The notes below the pieces were generated by a model, which saw nothing but the letters and a program-made list of their open reading frames with translations, was not told the DNA's origin and ran no database searches. The position numbers and the translations under genes are program-made. Shown here in pieces: positions 54,342 to 64,000 of a stretch of 64,000 bases of DNA. Origin of the DNA: Typha latifolia (Eukaryota; Streptophyta; Magnoliopsida; Poales; Typhaceae); the NCBI GenBank assembly GCA_019914945.1, contig CM034107.1, positions 1,116,001 through 1,180,000 of the forward strand. The letters are read 5' to 3'. Numbering within the stretch: position 1 is the first letter of the stretch; each line of letters starts with the position of its first letter.

Positions 54342-54941
54342 TCTCAATCCGAAAATTATTCTCTTTTCGCTTCCATCCTGGATTGACAATTGCTTTACAT
54401 ATGGGTGCAGACGTTACATGGGTTCGGTAGCAACTATACAAGCTTATTTGATGCAAATGAAGTAGATACTCTATCTAAAGCTGTCCACTTCCAGATGACT
54501 CTTTTTACTACTACTACTACTACTGCATCAGCTTCACATTTAGAGAGATCGATGGCCATAACAGCACTCATAATTCCAGAATTAAGGTATCACACAAGTT
54601 AGTCATAAACAACCTTTTATACAAACTACTTTTTTTAAAATATAAAATACTTATCTTACTACTACTACAACTACAACTACTAGTCCGCATAGTAAAGTAA
54701 TAATACAAGCATGTGGTCACGCTATTGTGCGGGCAGTGAGAAGTACAAAGTCGAGAATTAGCTGGTAGAGGCATTCCATTTAGAAACTCCATCTCTATTT
54801 TAAGTCCACATCTCCATTCAATGAAGACGTACTTGAGGGGAATTAGGCGTCGGGATCACTTCCTTCCTATCATTTAATATTAATATACAAGGGGAAGAAG
54901 AGTTGAGGGTAAACTCACCATTGGGTAGGCCCATCCGAGCT

Positions 54942-54949
54942 TATAAATA
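54942..54949 (+). promoter_or_regulatory. TATA box of the SPL gene
   Basis: TATAAATA, about 350 bp before the main ATG; a start near 54975 is expected. The upstream ORFs at 54998 and 55158 would then lie within the transcript. Confidence 0.6.
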
Positions 54950-54997
54950 GGCTACATCGTACACCCATCACCATCAACCCAACTGACATTGGATTGC

Positions 54998-55072
54998 ATG
55001 CAAAAAGCCAAAAGATTGCACAAACGAGAGATTATCCAACCATTAATCCAAACTCTCTCCATCATTTATTAA
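54998..55072 (+). other. Upstream ORF 1 of the SPL gene
   Basis: ATG-initiated frame of 24 codons plus TAA, about 225 nt before the main ATG and close to the predicted cap site. Peptide starts MQKAKRLHKREI. Confidence 0.45.
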
Positions 55073-55157
55073 TTAACAATCTCTCTCTCTCTCTCTCTCT
55101 ACAACAAAAGCACCAAAGACACTATTTACCCATAGGGAGAGAGAAAGCTCCAAGTCT

Positions 55158-55241
55158 ATGCCTAGCTTTCACTTTCCCACCACTCCCTCCAAAGGAGGAA
55201 GCTTTTTGGACTTCCTTTCCCCCAGCCAGCAGCAGCAGTGA
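55158..55241 (+). other. Upstream ORF 2 of the SPL gene
   Basis: ATG-initiated frame of 27 codons plus TGA, ending 54 nt before the main ATG. The peptide starts MPSFHFPTTPSKGG and ends in a Gln run. Composition is not random-looking, but I recognise no conserved uORF family. Confidence 0.5.
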
Positions 55242-55287
55242 TAACTAGCACGCAAACTCCTCTCTCCTTCTTCGTCCTCCTCCTTTG

Positions 55288-55299
55288 ATGGGAAGATGA
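55288..55299 (+). other. Upstream ORF 3: minimal uORF overlapping the SPL start
   Basis: ATG-GGA-AGA-TGA (three codons and stop); its stop overlaps the main ATG at 55296 in a different frame. Ribosomes using this ATG would stop on top of the main start. Confidence 0.5.
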
Positions 55300-56585
55300 T
55301 GATGAATAGATCAAACGAGTGCGATGAGTCCTCCTATGTCCCCTCTAATTCCATGATGTCCCTTTCTGGCTTAGTAGAAGAAGGTGACATCCAAAGGAAT
55401 CATCTTTGGGATTGGGAGACCACCACCTCCTCCTCCCATAACCCCAATACCACCATGCCATTAATCTTCCCCAATGTCAACTTCCAAGATTGCCCTTCTC
55501 CTCTTCTCCCCATCACCGCCACCAACTACTACCCCTTGTACTCCCCCCAACTACTCCAACAAGACTACCCCTCCGGCCCAATCAAGAACGAGGACCTCGG
55601 CCTCAACCTAGGCCGTCGGACTTACTTCTCGGCGGGCGACGCCATCGCCATCGACCGGCTGCTCGCCAAGTCCCGCGTGGCTTGCCCGATGAACCACCAC
55701 CGCCCGCCACGGTGCCAGGCGGAGGGGTGCAAGGCCGACCTCTCCGGCGCGAAGCACTACCACCGCCGGCACAAGGTGTGCGAGTTCCACTCCAAGGCCG
55801 CCGTCGTCGTCGTCGCCGCTGCCGGGGGATTGCAGCAGAGGTTCTGCCAGCAATGCAGCAGGTACCACCACTTTGCCCTGATTCTACGCCAGTAGATTTT
55901 AATTCACTCATCCTCATTCCTCCACATAGAGCTTACTATATTAATGTACATTACTTGCCAAAAATAAAATATAAAAAAGATCCTTCGCTAATAGTATTAC
56001 TATGGGCGCAATCGAGATATATTTTCCATGATCCTTCATTATCTTGTCCATTCTTTTCCTTTTCTTCTTATGTAGGTTCCATTTGCTATCAGAGTTTGAT
56101 GAGTCCAAGAGGAGTTGCAGAAAACGTTTGGCTGATCACAACCGGAGAAGAAGGAAGCCTCAATCCTCAGACAACTGCAAGGAGAAGAGCAAACAAGCTC
56201 CAAAAATATACACCACCAAAAGCACTAGTAATGAGCTAAAAGTTGTATTACTTTCTTTGCTACTATCCTATTCTTTTTTGTACTCTTCTTATATATACTA
56301 CTCTCTTTGTTATTTTATTGTACATGAGCAGCAGCAGCAACTTCTACAGCCAGTGATTACCAGAAGAAGACAACCCATTTGAGGAGTCTGCCAGCTTTAT
56401 GTCTGAATGCAAGTATGAGCTCTGAATGCCAAGGAGTACCATTCTTCTTCTCCTCTTCATTATCCAGTGGTCTCTTGTGCTCCAGCTCCAATGAAGGATC
56501 CATGTACTCTACTGGAGGTGGATCAGAACACAACCACAACAACAGCAGCAATCTCAATCTCCTCCATCTGGGTCAGTACTACTAG
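55296..56585 (+). CDS. SBP-box transcription factor, SPL8/LIGULELESS1 type
   Basis: Three exons: 55296-55861, 56076-56227, 56329-56585; 324 residues. The SBP DNA-binding domain spans about 137-215: [20 protein letters not shown], then a Val/Ala-rich loop, then QRFCQQCSR, and after the conserved intron [18 protein letters not shown] with a bipartite nuclear signal ending NHRRRRK-like. Two zinc sites are formed by its Cys/His residues and it binds GTAC cores. [14 protein letters not shown] ahead of the domain is typical of the SPL8/LG1 clade, which controls organ boundaries, ligules and fertility. I found no miR156 target site, consistent with that clade. The exon 3 acceptor is a run of CAGs, so small in-frame variants are possible. 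Three upstream ORFs precede it. Confidence 0.9.
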
Positions 56586-58566
56586 CTCTCTTCCAGTATT
56601 GTTTGAGGTGAAACTCTTTGTTCTGTTAGTTGGATGAGGGATGGCTTGTATGTATCAGTCCTTTTTCTTTTGTGGTCTCTTTCTCTTTCTTTCCTGCTTG
56701 CCCATTTAGTGGGACTAATGTTTTCTTCTTTTTCAGAACAACCAGTGCATTATACAGGATCATATTTTGGAATTTTGTGGCTCTAGCTAGCATCTTTCTT
56801 CTTTGGAATATATTCTTTTTAAAACAATTTTATGCATTATAGATACACATACAGATATGTATGCAGGAAGGAAAGAATTGTTACCAAATTGAAAAGTATG
56901 TATTTTGATAACCAGAATGTCACCTATGAGCTATCTCAACTTAGATGTTCACATACAGCTATATACATTTTAAATTATATATATATATAAATATCTCAGC
57001 ACTTTTCTTGATATAAGCTAGACAATCAGATTAAATATCAGAAAATTTTATTAAGTATCAACTCCATCATTCACATTATTTCTAAGAAATATGTTAAGTA
57101 ATTATTTTGACAATAATGAAAAATTACTCCACTATAAATCCATTTGGAAGCATGTGGAGATATTGTTACTGCTACCACATAGTATGGTGGTGTACGGAAC
57201 ACAGGGAGGGTTGTCTCAACTGTTGGTACGACCCACACTGACACCCGTACATGCCTCTCAGCTCTGCCACCTCTTTTTTAGGGGTCACGTTAGCCTTGCA
57301 GCCTATCCTACTGCTTCACTGTCCTTGCGACGGCATCCGAGCCGTTCGATCTCCTGCCTGATGGCCCAGCTTGCCACGTGGACCGCCGCGATCTCATCCT
57401 GCGACTCGCTCCAGATTGGTTGGGATGCGGTGTGACCTCGATTGTATAGTAAAAGTTAGAATGCGGTTGGGGGAGGCGACAGGACGGTCAGAGGCGGTTA
57501 AGATAACAAATCTTGTAGTCAAAGCTGTGAACCGAGTTTGACCAGAAGGAGCGTCTCCGTAATTAAGGAAACAACTGGGGTTGTTTTTGGATAATTCACT
57601 TAATTCGAACCCACCGTCATAAGTTGGGCCTCATTCTTGGGCCGGGCTAGTTTGGGCCGTCCATTGTAGAAGTACCTCGTGATTAGTGCTGCTCAACTTT
57701 TTATTTTTGTTCTGTTTTGTTTCCAGAAGGTTAATTACACTTTAATTTGGCTTGAACCATGCCTAACACGTCTATTAGTACTGACCAATTTTGATCTATA
57801 TTTTATGAGCATGACTTTACGGTGTTTGATTACTCAGAAGTAGAAAAACGTGATAATATTTTAAAAGATTATTATCTTAATAGTGTTTGAATGAAAAAAA
57901 CTTTTAGAAAATTATCATATATACATATATATATATATTCTACTTTGTTGTGCAGCCAAACCTAATTGTCGTCACAATGGAACAGCTTATCCTATCAATC
58001 ACCCCCTCGTACAGTTGAACATCTACGCCTTTCGGCGCAGGGCCCGCCTCCCTTTTAAGTTCCACGCACCAATCATGGATAAGGCCCATTTAATCAACGG
58101 TCGTTATTCACAGGCCCACGGCGTAAGATCTCCGCCGTACGTTTGTAGGGCTTCTCATCTTGGATGCCGTCCAAAGCTCGCTCGCTTTTTGTATGGGTAT
58201 TATTTGGTGGGCCTTTTTAAATTGAGCATCCAAAGCTAAGGCTCGTCTCAGTCTCTTTACCAATCTATGGGTTTTATTTTTTCAGTATATATATATATAT
58301 ATTATTTATTTAGAAAACTTATAATAAAATACCCTACATTATGTCTTTATTGTGATTCAAGTCCCTCCTTTTGTACTTACGAGTTAAATAACTGAAAATA
58401 ATCTTAATATCCTTTAGTTAAAAAGGGAATATAATTTAGGAATCAAATATGAGTATTTATAATAAAAAGAAAATATAGGGTGTTTTTTATAAAAAAATTT
58501 AATTTGTTATTTTAATACCTGGTCTAAGAATGTTTTGGGTACTTAACTTTTCTAACTACCCCATAA

Positions 58567-58620
<54 letters not shown>
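58567..58620. repeat. (ATT)18 microsatellite
   Basis: Perfect ATT run of 54 bp ending about 90 bp before the TATA box of the epimerase gene. Confidence 0.9.
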
Positions 58621-58707
58621 TTGCTTAATACGCACAGGCAGGCGACGAGTCCGCTTCCGAATTCCGACCCCAGAGACCGCATCGTAACGGCCCGTGTCTT
58701 GGAGCTC

Positions 58708-58715
58708 TATAAATA
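58708..58715 (+). promoter_or_regulatory. TATA box of the epimerase-like gene
   Basis: TATAAATA about 165 bp before the ATG, in a GC-richer context. Confidence 0.65.
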
Positions 58716-58833
58716 CGCGAGAGAACCTCGGCGTCACAGTTTGTTTCCTTTTCCTTTGTTTTCCCTCATTTCCTCCTTTCGTCGTCTTCCCCACTTTGGT
58801 TCCAAGCTCTGTTAGCGAGCGAGAGGGGAGGAA

Positions 58834-58850
58834 GGTTAGGGTTAGGGTTT
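58834..58850 (+). promoter_or_regulatory. Telobox in the 5' leader
   Basis: GGTTAGGGTTAGGGTTT contains two and a half plant-telomere-like units, 27 bp before the ATG. Teloboxes near transcription starts are known in plant housekeeping and translation genes and bind Myb/TRB-type factors. Confidence 0.6.
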
Positions 58851-58876
58851 CTCTGGGGTTATATGGGATTGCGGCG

Positions 58877-61800
58877 ATGGCGGAGAGGAAGCCGTCCGTG
58901 GAGCTCCGCAAGGGCGTCAACGGCCTCGACAAGTTCGTGTTGAAGGAGGTCAGGGGCAGCTCCGTCGAGGTCCGCTTCCTTCTCCCCTGGATCTGTTTCT
59001 CAATGTAATGACCTCCGTTCCGCTTTTAATCTATATCTTGCTTCAGTTTTATCACGTCTCGGTTCCGTAGAGCCGGATTCTTTCGCAGATTCCTAGATTT
59101 GGTGTCTCGTGAGTTTCTTGATCTGATTATCTGATTAAATGCGTCGAATTGGTATAGAAACTCCTGTCATTTCTGTGATCAAGAGCTTCTTGATTCTTGA
59201 GTGGCTATGGTTCTTTGACTGGATAATCCTCTCTAGGGTTTCTAAATTTGGATAATTCTTTGATCTTGTTCTCTTTTATGCAGGTAATTGTTTGGTAGGG
59301 TAATTATTTCAGTGTTATGATGTCTGGATGTGATCTTTTGAATGTCTGTTACTTGGATCCCCCGGTGAAATTGTTAGAAGAGGAGACACTTGTTGGTTGT
59401 TTATCTTCTTGTGGCATGCATTTCTTAGAGGAAAATGCAGTATATGGAGTTAAAATCTTTGCATTATATTAGGTTAGTAAGATAGAGTTGATCTTAAGCT
59501 TGTAATGTTTACCATATCTGCAAGCTCAATTCAAATATAGGGTTTTGGTAGTTACCCTTCTGACATGCGAGTTAAGCTTTAATATGTAGGAATATAAGGA
59601 GAAAGAAAAGAAGCCTATGAAATCATTTCATTCAGAGGAACAATGTACAAGTATAATAATGGTCTGGCGAGAAACCTCATTACACTTGTTTCTTAGCTGA
59701 ATATCTCGTAATGTAGTGATAATTTCTACCTGTTATGTCTTATAAACACGGGATTGAATGAACATACACTATAATATCTGGTTTAATGAGTTGTCTGCTG
59801 CCGAGTGCTGCCTTCTTTATTTTTTCTCTTTTTTGTATGTTTCTCAAGTCTCTCATATCGAAAGAACACAACTCATGTATCTGAAATTGATGGTTGTTTG
59901 CTTAATCCTGTGCATGTCAACTGTAAATTTTCATGGATAACTGTTACATGATAGTTAAATGGATGTAGATAGAGTATTATGTGTCTCTCTTTCTCATAAT
60001 TTTGCATTAGCGCTTGGGTTCTTCAGCCTCTCATTTTGCATTAGTGTCACTTATGATTTTCTTTTTTACTGTTGTTGTCCAAAGGACTGGTTGGTGAGAA
60101 TTGACTTTGTTTTCTGCTATAAAATAAAGCAGTCATCTTTCTTGTAAACTTAAAATGGGAAAGCAATTGCCAGTTATGTCTTTTTTTCCTTCTGCCAGGT
60201 GTATTTGTATGGAGGTCAAGTAACCTCCTGGAAAAATGATCATGGGGAGGAGCTGCTTTTTGTCAGTAGTAAGGTACATATTTTTTTTTTCCCCATGTGA
60301 TCTTATGTTTGTACATGTATTCTGCAGATCTCATTTATAGATATAACTCAAGATACTTTTGTCACCAATTGTACTTTTTTTTTCACATGTAGATTATGTT
60401 GACCTAAGCGATTTTGTTCCTTACGGATTGTGTATTTGTTCAAAAATGTTTAGGCATTTTCTTGTTGGATGTTTCTTGCATTATTTGTGCTAAGCTTTTG
60501 TCTCATTCACATCAAAACGATGTCTAATTTTCTATACTTTTCTCCCTTTGTAGGCTACTTTTAAACCCTCAAGGGCAATCCGTGGGGGTATACCAATATG
60601 CTTTCCTCAAGTATGCATCTTAAAATATATGAATTTATGTCCAATTATCTTAACGAATCTTGTCTATCTTGAAAGCAAAAGTCCCTCAATAAATGCAGTT
60701 TGGAACCCTTGGAAATCTTGAACAACATGGGTTTGCGAGGAACCGGTTTTGGAGTGTTGACAATAATCCGCCACCTTTTCCATCAAGCGCTTCTAGTAAG
60801 ACTTTTGTTGACTTGATCCTGAAGCCAACGGAAGAAGATTTCAAGATTTGGCCTCATAGGTCTGTTTTCTTGTGAATGAATTCTAAGGCCTGTTTTTCTT
60901 TGTGCTTCTAGCAAGCTTTCAGATATATTCGTTTAAGAGAATATTTGCTGCACTTTGTCATTTCATATCTTAAGTCCTTCCTCTGGGCTGAATTTGTTAT
61001 TAATTCGATTTGGTTGCAGTTTCGAATTTCGCTTAAGAGTTGCTCTTGGACCTGGAGGAGATTTGATGCTCACGTCCCGCATAAGAAACACCAACACTGA
61101 TGGAAGACCATTCTCATTTACTTTCGCATATCATACATACTTTTCTGTCTCAGATATCAGGTCAGTGATGAGCCTGCTAGCAATTTGTTATTTGTGGCTT
61201 GATAAATTTTCTCTTCAAGAAACTGTAAGAGAAGTATGGAGAACTACGTGGTAGACAAGGTTCACGTCATTGAAGTAGATTAATGTATGTTTGCTTTGAG
61301 ACTGATACATAGTACTTTTGGAGTTGGAAGATTTTCTTCTAAATTGGTACTTCTAAGCTGGTGATTACTAGAGTATGTGATAGCAGAGAGAATGTAACAT
61401 GTTCTGGTCCCTCTGTAACTTTTGTTTCAAACTTTGGACACACCATTTCTTATTCAATAACATAGCAATGAAGGTGCATATTCAAAACCAAGTGATGTTT
61501 ATGAATCACTAGAATACTTATTTTATGCAAACCTGATATTTCAATAATCACGAAATAAGCTTTCTGCTCTTTTGGACCTCAGTGGCTAGTTATATTGCAG
61601 TGAAGTGCGAGTTGAAGGACTGGAGACATTGGACTACCTTGACAATATGAAGGGGAAGGAGCGCTTTACTGAGCAAGGAGATGCAATTGTATTTGAATCT
61701 GAAGTAAGGAAATTAATTCGGTGGGATATGATTAAAAATTTAAAATTATTCGTTGATTACCAATTAATACAAACTTGTTGACTGTAAAGGTTGATAAAGT

Positions 61801-62282
61801 ATATCTGAGCACACCGACCAAGATTGCAGTTATTGACCATGAAAAGAAAAGAACATTTGTCTTGCGGAAAGATGGACTCCCTGACGCTGGTGAGCTTGAT
61901 GACCTAGTATAATAGCAAAACTAGGGTTAAATAAACTTGCCATTTGCAACAGGGAAGGTTGTGACTGTTATGCGGGAGACATCGATTTTAGTCATGCTTA
62001 AATAAACATGTTCATCTTCTGTGCCGGCATATGATTGTGATCTTCTGCTCTCCTTATTTGTCCCCTGTAGTTGTATGGAATCCATGGGACAAGAAGGCCA
62101 AGGCCATGTCAGATTTTGGGGATGAAGAGTATAAGCATATGCTCTGTGTGGAAGCTGCAGCTATCGAGAAGCCCATTACTCTGAAGCCTGGTGAAGAATG
62201 GAGAGGAAAGCAGGAGCTATCTGCTGTGCCTTCCAGTTACTGTAGTGGGCAGTTAGATCCTCAAAAGGTTCTTGAGGGTTGA
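58877..62282 (+). CDS. Glucose-6-phosphate 1-epimerase-like (galactose mutarotase fold)
   Basis: Eight exons: 58877-58969, 60199-60273, 60554-60610, 60699-60859, 61020-61160, 61601-61703, 61790-61889, 62071-62282; 313 residues. It belongs to the aldose 1-epimerase superfamily, the branch (including apospory-associated protein C) that interconverts alpha- and beta-glucose 6-phosphate in the cytosol. Conserved blocks: VYLYGGQVTSWKN, RGGIPICFPQFG, the His-containing QHGFARNRFW, FAYHTYFSVSD, VVWNPWDKKAKAM, and the C-terminal AAAIEKPITLKPGEEWRG with the likely catalytic Glu. No transit peptide. Intron 1 is 1.2 kb. A possible intron also lies in the 3' UTR. The fold is certain; exact substrate is inferred from family. 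Confidence 0.92.
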
Positions 62283-64000
62283 GTGTTAATTGGTGCATCC
62301 TGTACAGGTAAACTGGACATTTCTTTGTTGACATAACTTATTTTGATTCTGCTCACCTTTGTTATATGATATTCTCTGGCTGAAAAGCTTCGAACTAAGT
62401 GCTCATGATGAGATACTTTAGCTTATCGTTTGAAGTATTCAAAGTTGAAAGCCATCAGTTTGTCAAACAATTAACAAATCTGTTGTTTGTATAATGAGAT
62501 TGTTGCATCGAGGGAAAATTGGCTTTTTATGTATTCGATGTTTGTCACTGAATTAGGGATTGTTTGAAATCTTGTAAGATCCTTCTTCTCATCCTTCAAG
62601 TGTGTGGGTGATGATACTGTAGAGTGCCCTTCTAGAATAGAATTTAAGAGATACTATATAGTAAGGTGCTTATCGAGTCGCATACTCTTATTCTGATTTT
62701 TATGTCCAATTTGTCTTTCTGATCTGCAAAACTCGCTGGTGACTTGTCTTTTTGCAGGCCCAACCAGTGCGCAGTATAGAATTGGTGTTAGACCAGTCAT
62801 CGATGGTCTCTCAACTTGTCATTCTCAATTTTCATCACCCCTACCCTGTTTGTATGTAGAAGCAGATTGTCAGTAGAATAATAGCATGCTATGTTCCTAT
62901 GTGGTTCATACATATGAATTGTCATCTGGAACTTGGGGTCACCTCCTGCTTTTATCTTGTTTCTTTTTTGTAGCAATATTTTGTCATAAGACTGAAGTCC
63001 CTGAGGAAGAGAAGTAAAGGTCTCTACTGGCCTTTGTAATCCATCTGTGGGTTTTTGTGACTTCTCGGTTAACCCCTTTCAAAGTGTTGTGTTTCCAATT
63101 TATCAGTGCCTCTATCAATCTCTTGTTGATGTTGGGATTGATACAGAGATACCTGGATCTTGCCTTGTTTCACTCTGCTGTCTGCATAATTGCTTGATAC
63201 CAGTGATATCTTTGTAATCCTTGCGAGTTATAATTTAGGCTACCACTAATACTGCTACATACACTTAATTTTTGCATTTCAGTTATATTTAGATTTTGTC
63301 AACAAAAAAGAAGAAGCCTGCAGGTCTGACTATTTTAATATTTTTGTGAGAGAAGTTAAAAACTTAAAACGGTTTTTAAGTTAAAATGACCCGCAATTTA
63401 TTGAGTACGTACTCCATAAAAGTTGGAACTTTATTGCTTACAATACTAACTCCATAGGACAATGGCGAAACAAATTAGAGAAGTACGCAGGTCAAACCAA
63501 GCGTAGCTTGAATTCTGCTACTTACGTACTGTTATAATAATATCATATATAAATTCCTTAATTATATCCGTTGCCTATTGGAACATTTTAACAGATCCTT
63601 TCTGTTTTCGGTTTTCCCCGTGTACTTAACAGTCGTTACTTGGGACTAAAAGTCTTTTGCTTTCCTAACCACGCGATTCTTCTTGGTTATGTTTTTCTTG
63701 GAGAAAAGAGAGAGGAGGTAAAAGATTTTTGTATCACAAGAGAACCAACCGCAAGGGCGAATATTTTAATGTAAGTCAACATCCCTCTATAATATTTGCT
63801 TTGATCCAGTCCAAATAATGCGTCATCCCCTCCAATTCCTTCCATATCTACTGAAATTTACTTTTATTTATTTTTTAATCATGATAATTATACTAATTAT
63901 GTTTACTATAATCTTGATTAATAAATGCACTATCCTATGGTAATTTCCATCTTAAACTTCATTTATTACTTTTATGTTAGACTCAAGTCAGAAGTTAGCT
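62283..64000. other. Epimerase 3' UTR and right flank
   Basis: A donor-like CAG|GTAAAC at 62307/62308 and an acceptor-like TTGCAG at 62757 suggest a 450-bp 3' UTR intron. UTR sequence probably continues to about 63230. Beyond 63300 the DNA is AT-rich and no gene is seen. Confidence 0.5.

Larger units (their letters stand above)
53895..55295. other. Spacer and long leader before the SPL gene
   Basis: The first about 300 bp are H+-ATPase 3' UTR. A small inverted-repeat element lies at 54274-54341. A TATA box at 54942-54949 starts a probable leader of about 320 nt containing a CT tract (55080-55100) and upstream ORFs. No other gene is seen. Confidence 0.6.
56586..58876. other. Spacer between SPL and the epimerase gene
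   Basis: The left part is SPL 3' UTR. The middle is mixed AT-rich and GC-richer (57190-57450) DNA with no recognised gene. An AT run (58286-58302) and (ATT)18 run (58567-58620) precede the epimerase promoter (TATA at 58708-58715). Confidence 0.55.

Noticed and set aside
55603..55917. Antisense frames opposite the SBP domain
   Set aside because: Shadows of the GC-rich SPL exon 1.
56329..56585. miR156 target site in the SPL gene
   Set aside because: Looked for the GTGCTCTCTCTCTTCTGTCA-type site in exon 3 and the near 3' UTR; only short partial CT-rich matches. Absence fits the SPL8 clade.
58552..58932. 126-codon minus-strand frame with a poly-Asn tail
   Set aside because: Poly-Asn is the antisense reading of the (ATT)18 microsatellite; the rest is the epimerase promoter and exon 1 in antisense.

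Overview
This window is nuclear DNA from a flowering plant, very probably a monocot. The genes are intron-rich with GT-AG junctions and sit in an AT-rich background. Several begin with a GC-rich first exon that fades towards the 3' end (TML, CPR exon 1, the SPL gene), GA/CT microsatellites occur in many 5' leaders, and plant-only families are present. The GC bias is milder than in typical grass genes, so a non-grass monocot is my best guess; the species cannot be named from sequence alone.

Layout, left to right: TPLATE-complex muniscin-like gene TML (+, intronless, 895-2853); AT-rich spacer with an unassigned GC-rich island (5310-5990); histone H4 (-, 6733-7044); a 538-bp hAT-type MITE with perfect 8-bp target duplications (7442-7979); a HAD glycerol-3-phosphatase (+, 8264-10399); NADPH-cytochrome P450 reductase (-, 16028-11445, 18 exons); a 4.5-kb repeat-rich spacer; an Sfp-type 4'-phosphopantetheinyl transferase (-, 23003-20583); an ADIP/SSX2IP-like coiled-coil gene (+, 23723-27850, 16 exons); a broken LRK10-type receptor kinase (-, about 29700-28571); a probable KAKU4/NUP1-like nuclear-envelope gene (+, 30895-35512); homogentisate phytyltransferase (+, 37618-42688, 12 exons); plasma-membrane H+-ATPase (+, 46490-53894, 16 exons); an SPL8/LG1-type SBP-box factor (+, 55296-56585); and a glucose-6-phosphate 1-epimerase-like gene (+, 58877-62282).

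I worked out exon structures by hand from reading frame plus GT/AG junctions. Every multi-exon model closes in frame. These are ordinary housekeeping and developmental genes, not a cluster or operon. What ties them together is history: from memory, five of them (TML, glycerol-3-phosphatase, ADIP-like, H+-ATPase, epimerase) match, in the same order, genes lying within At5g57460-At5g57330 in Arabidopsis, which suggests an ancestral block.

I found no convincing new biological system. The most useful observations are the conserved gene order, the well-bounded hAT MITE between the divergent H4 and phosphatase genes, the decayed kinase, three upstream ORFs in the SPL leader, compact cis-element arrays (H4 octamer set, tandem site II boxes, paired G-boxes, telobox), several private direct repeats, and a GC-rich island with no recognised gene.
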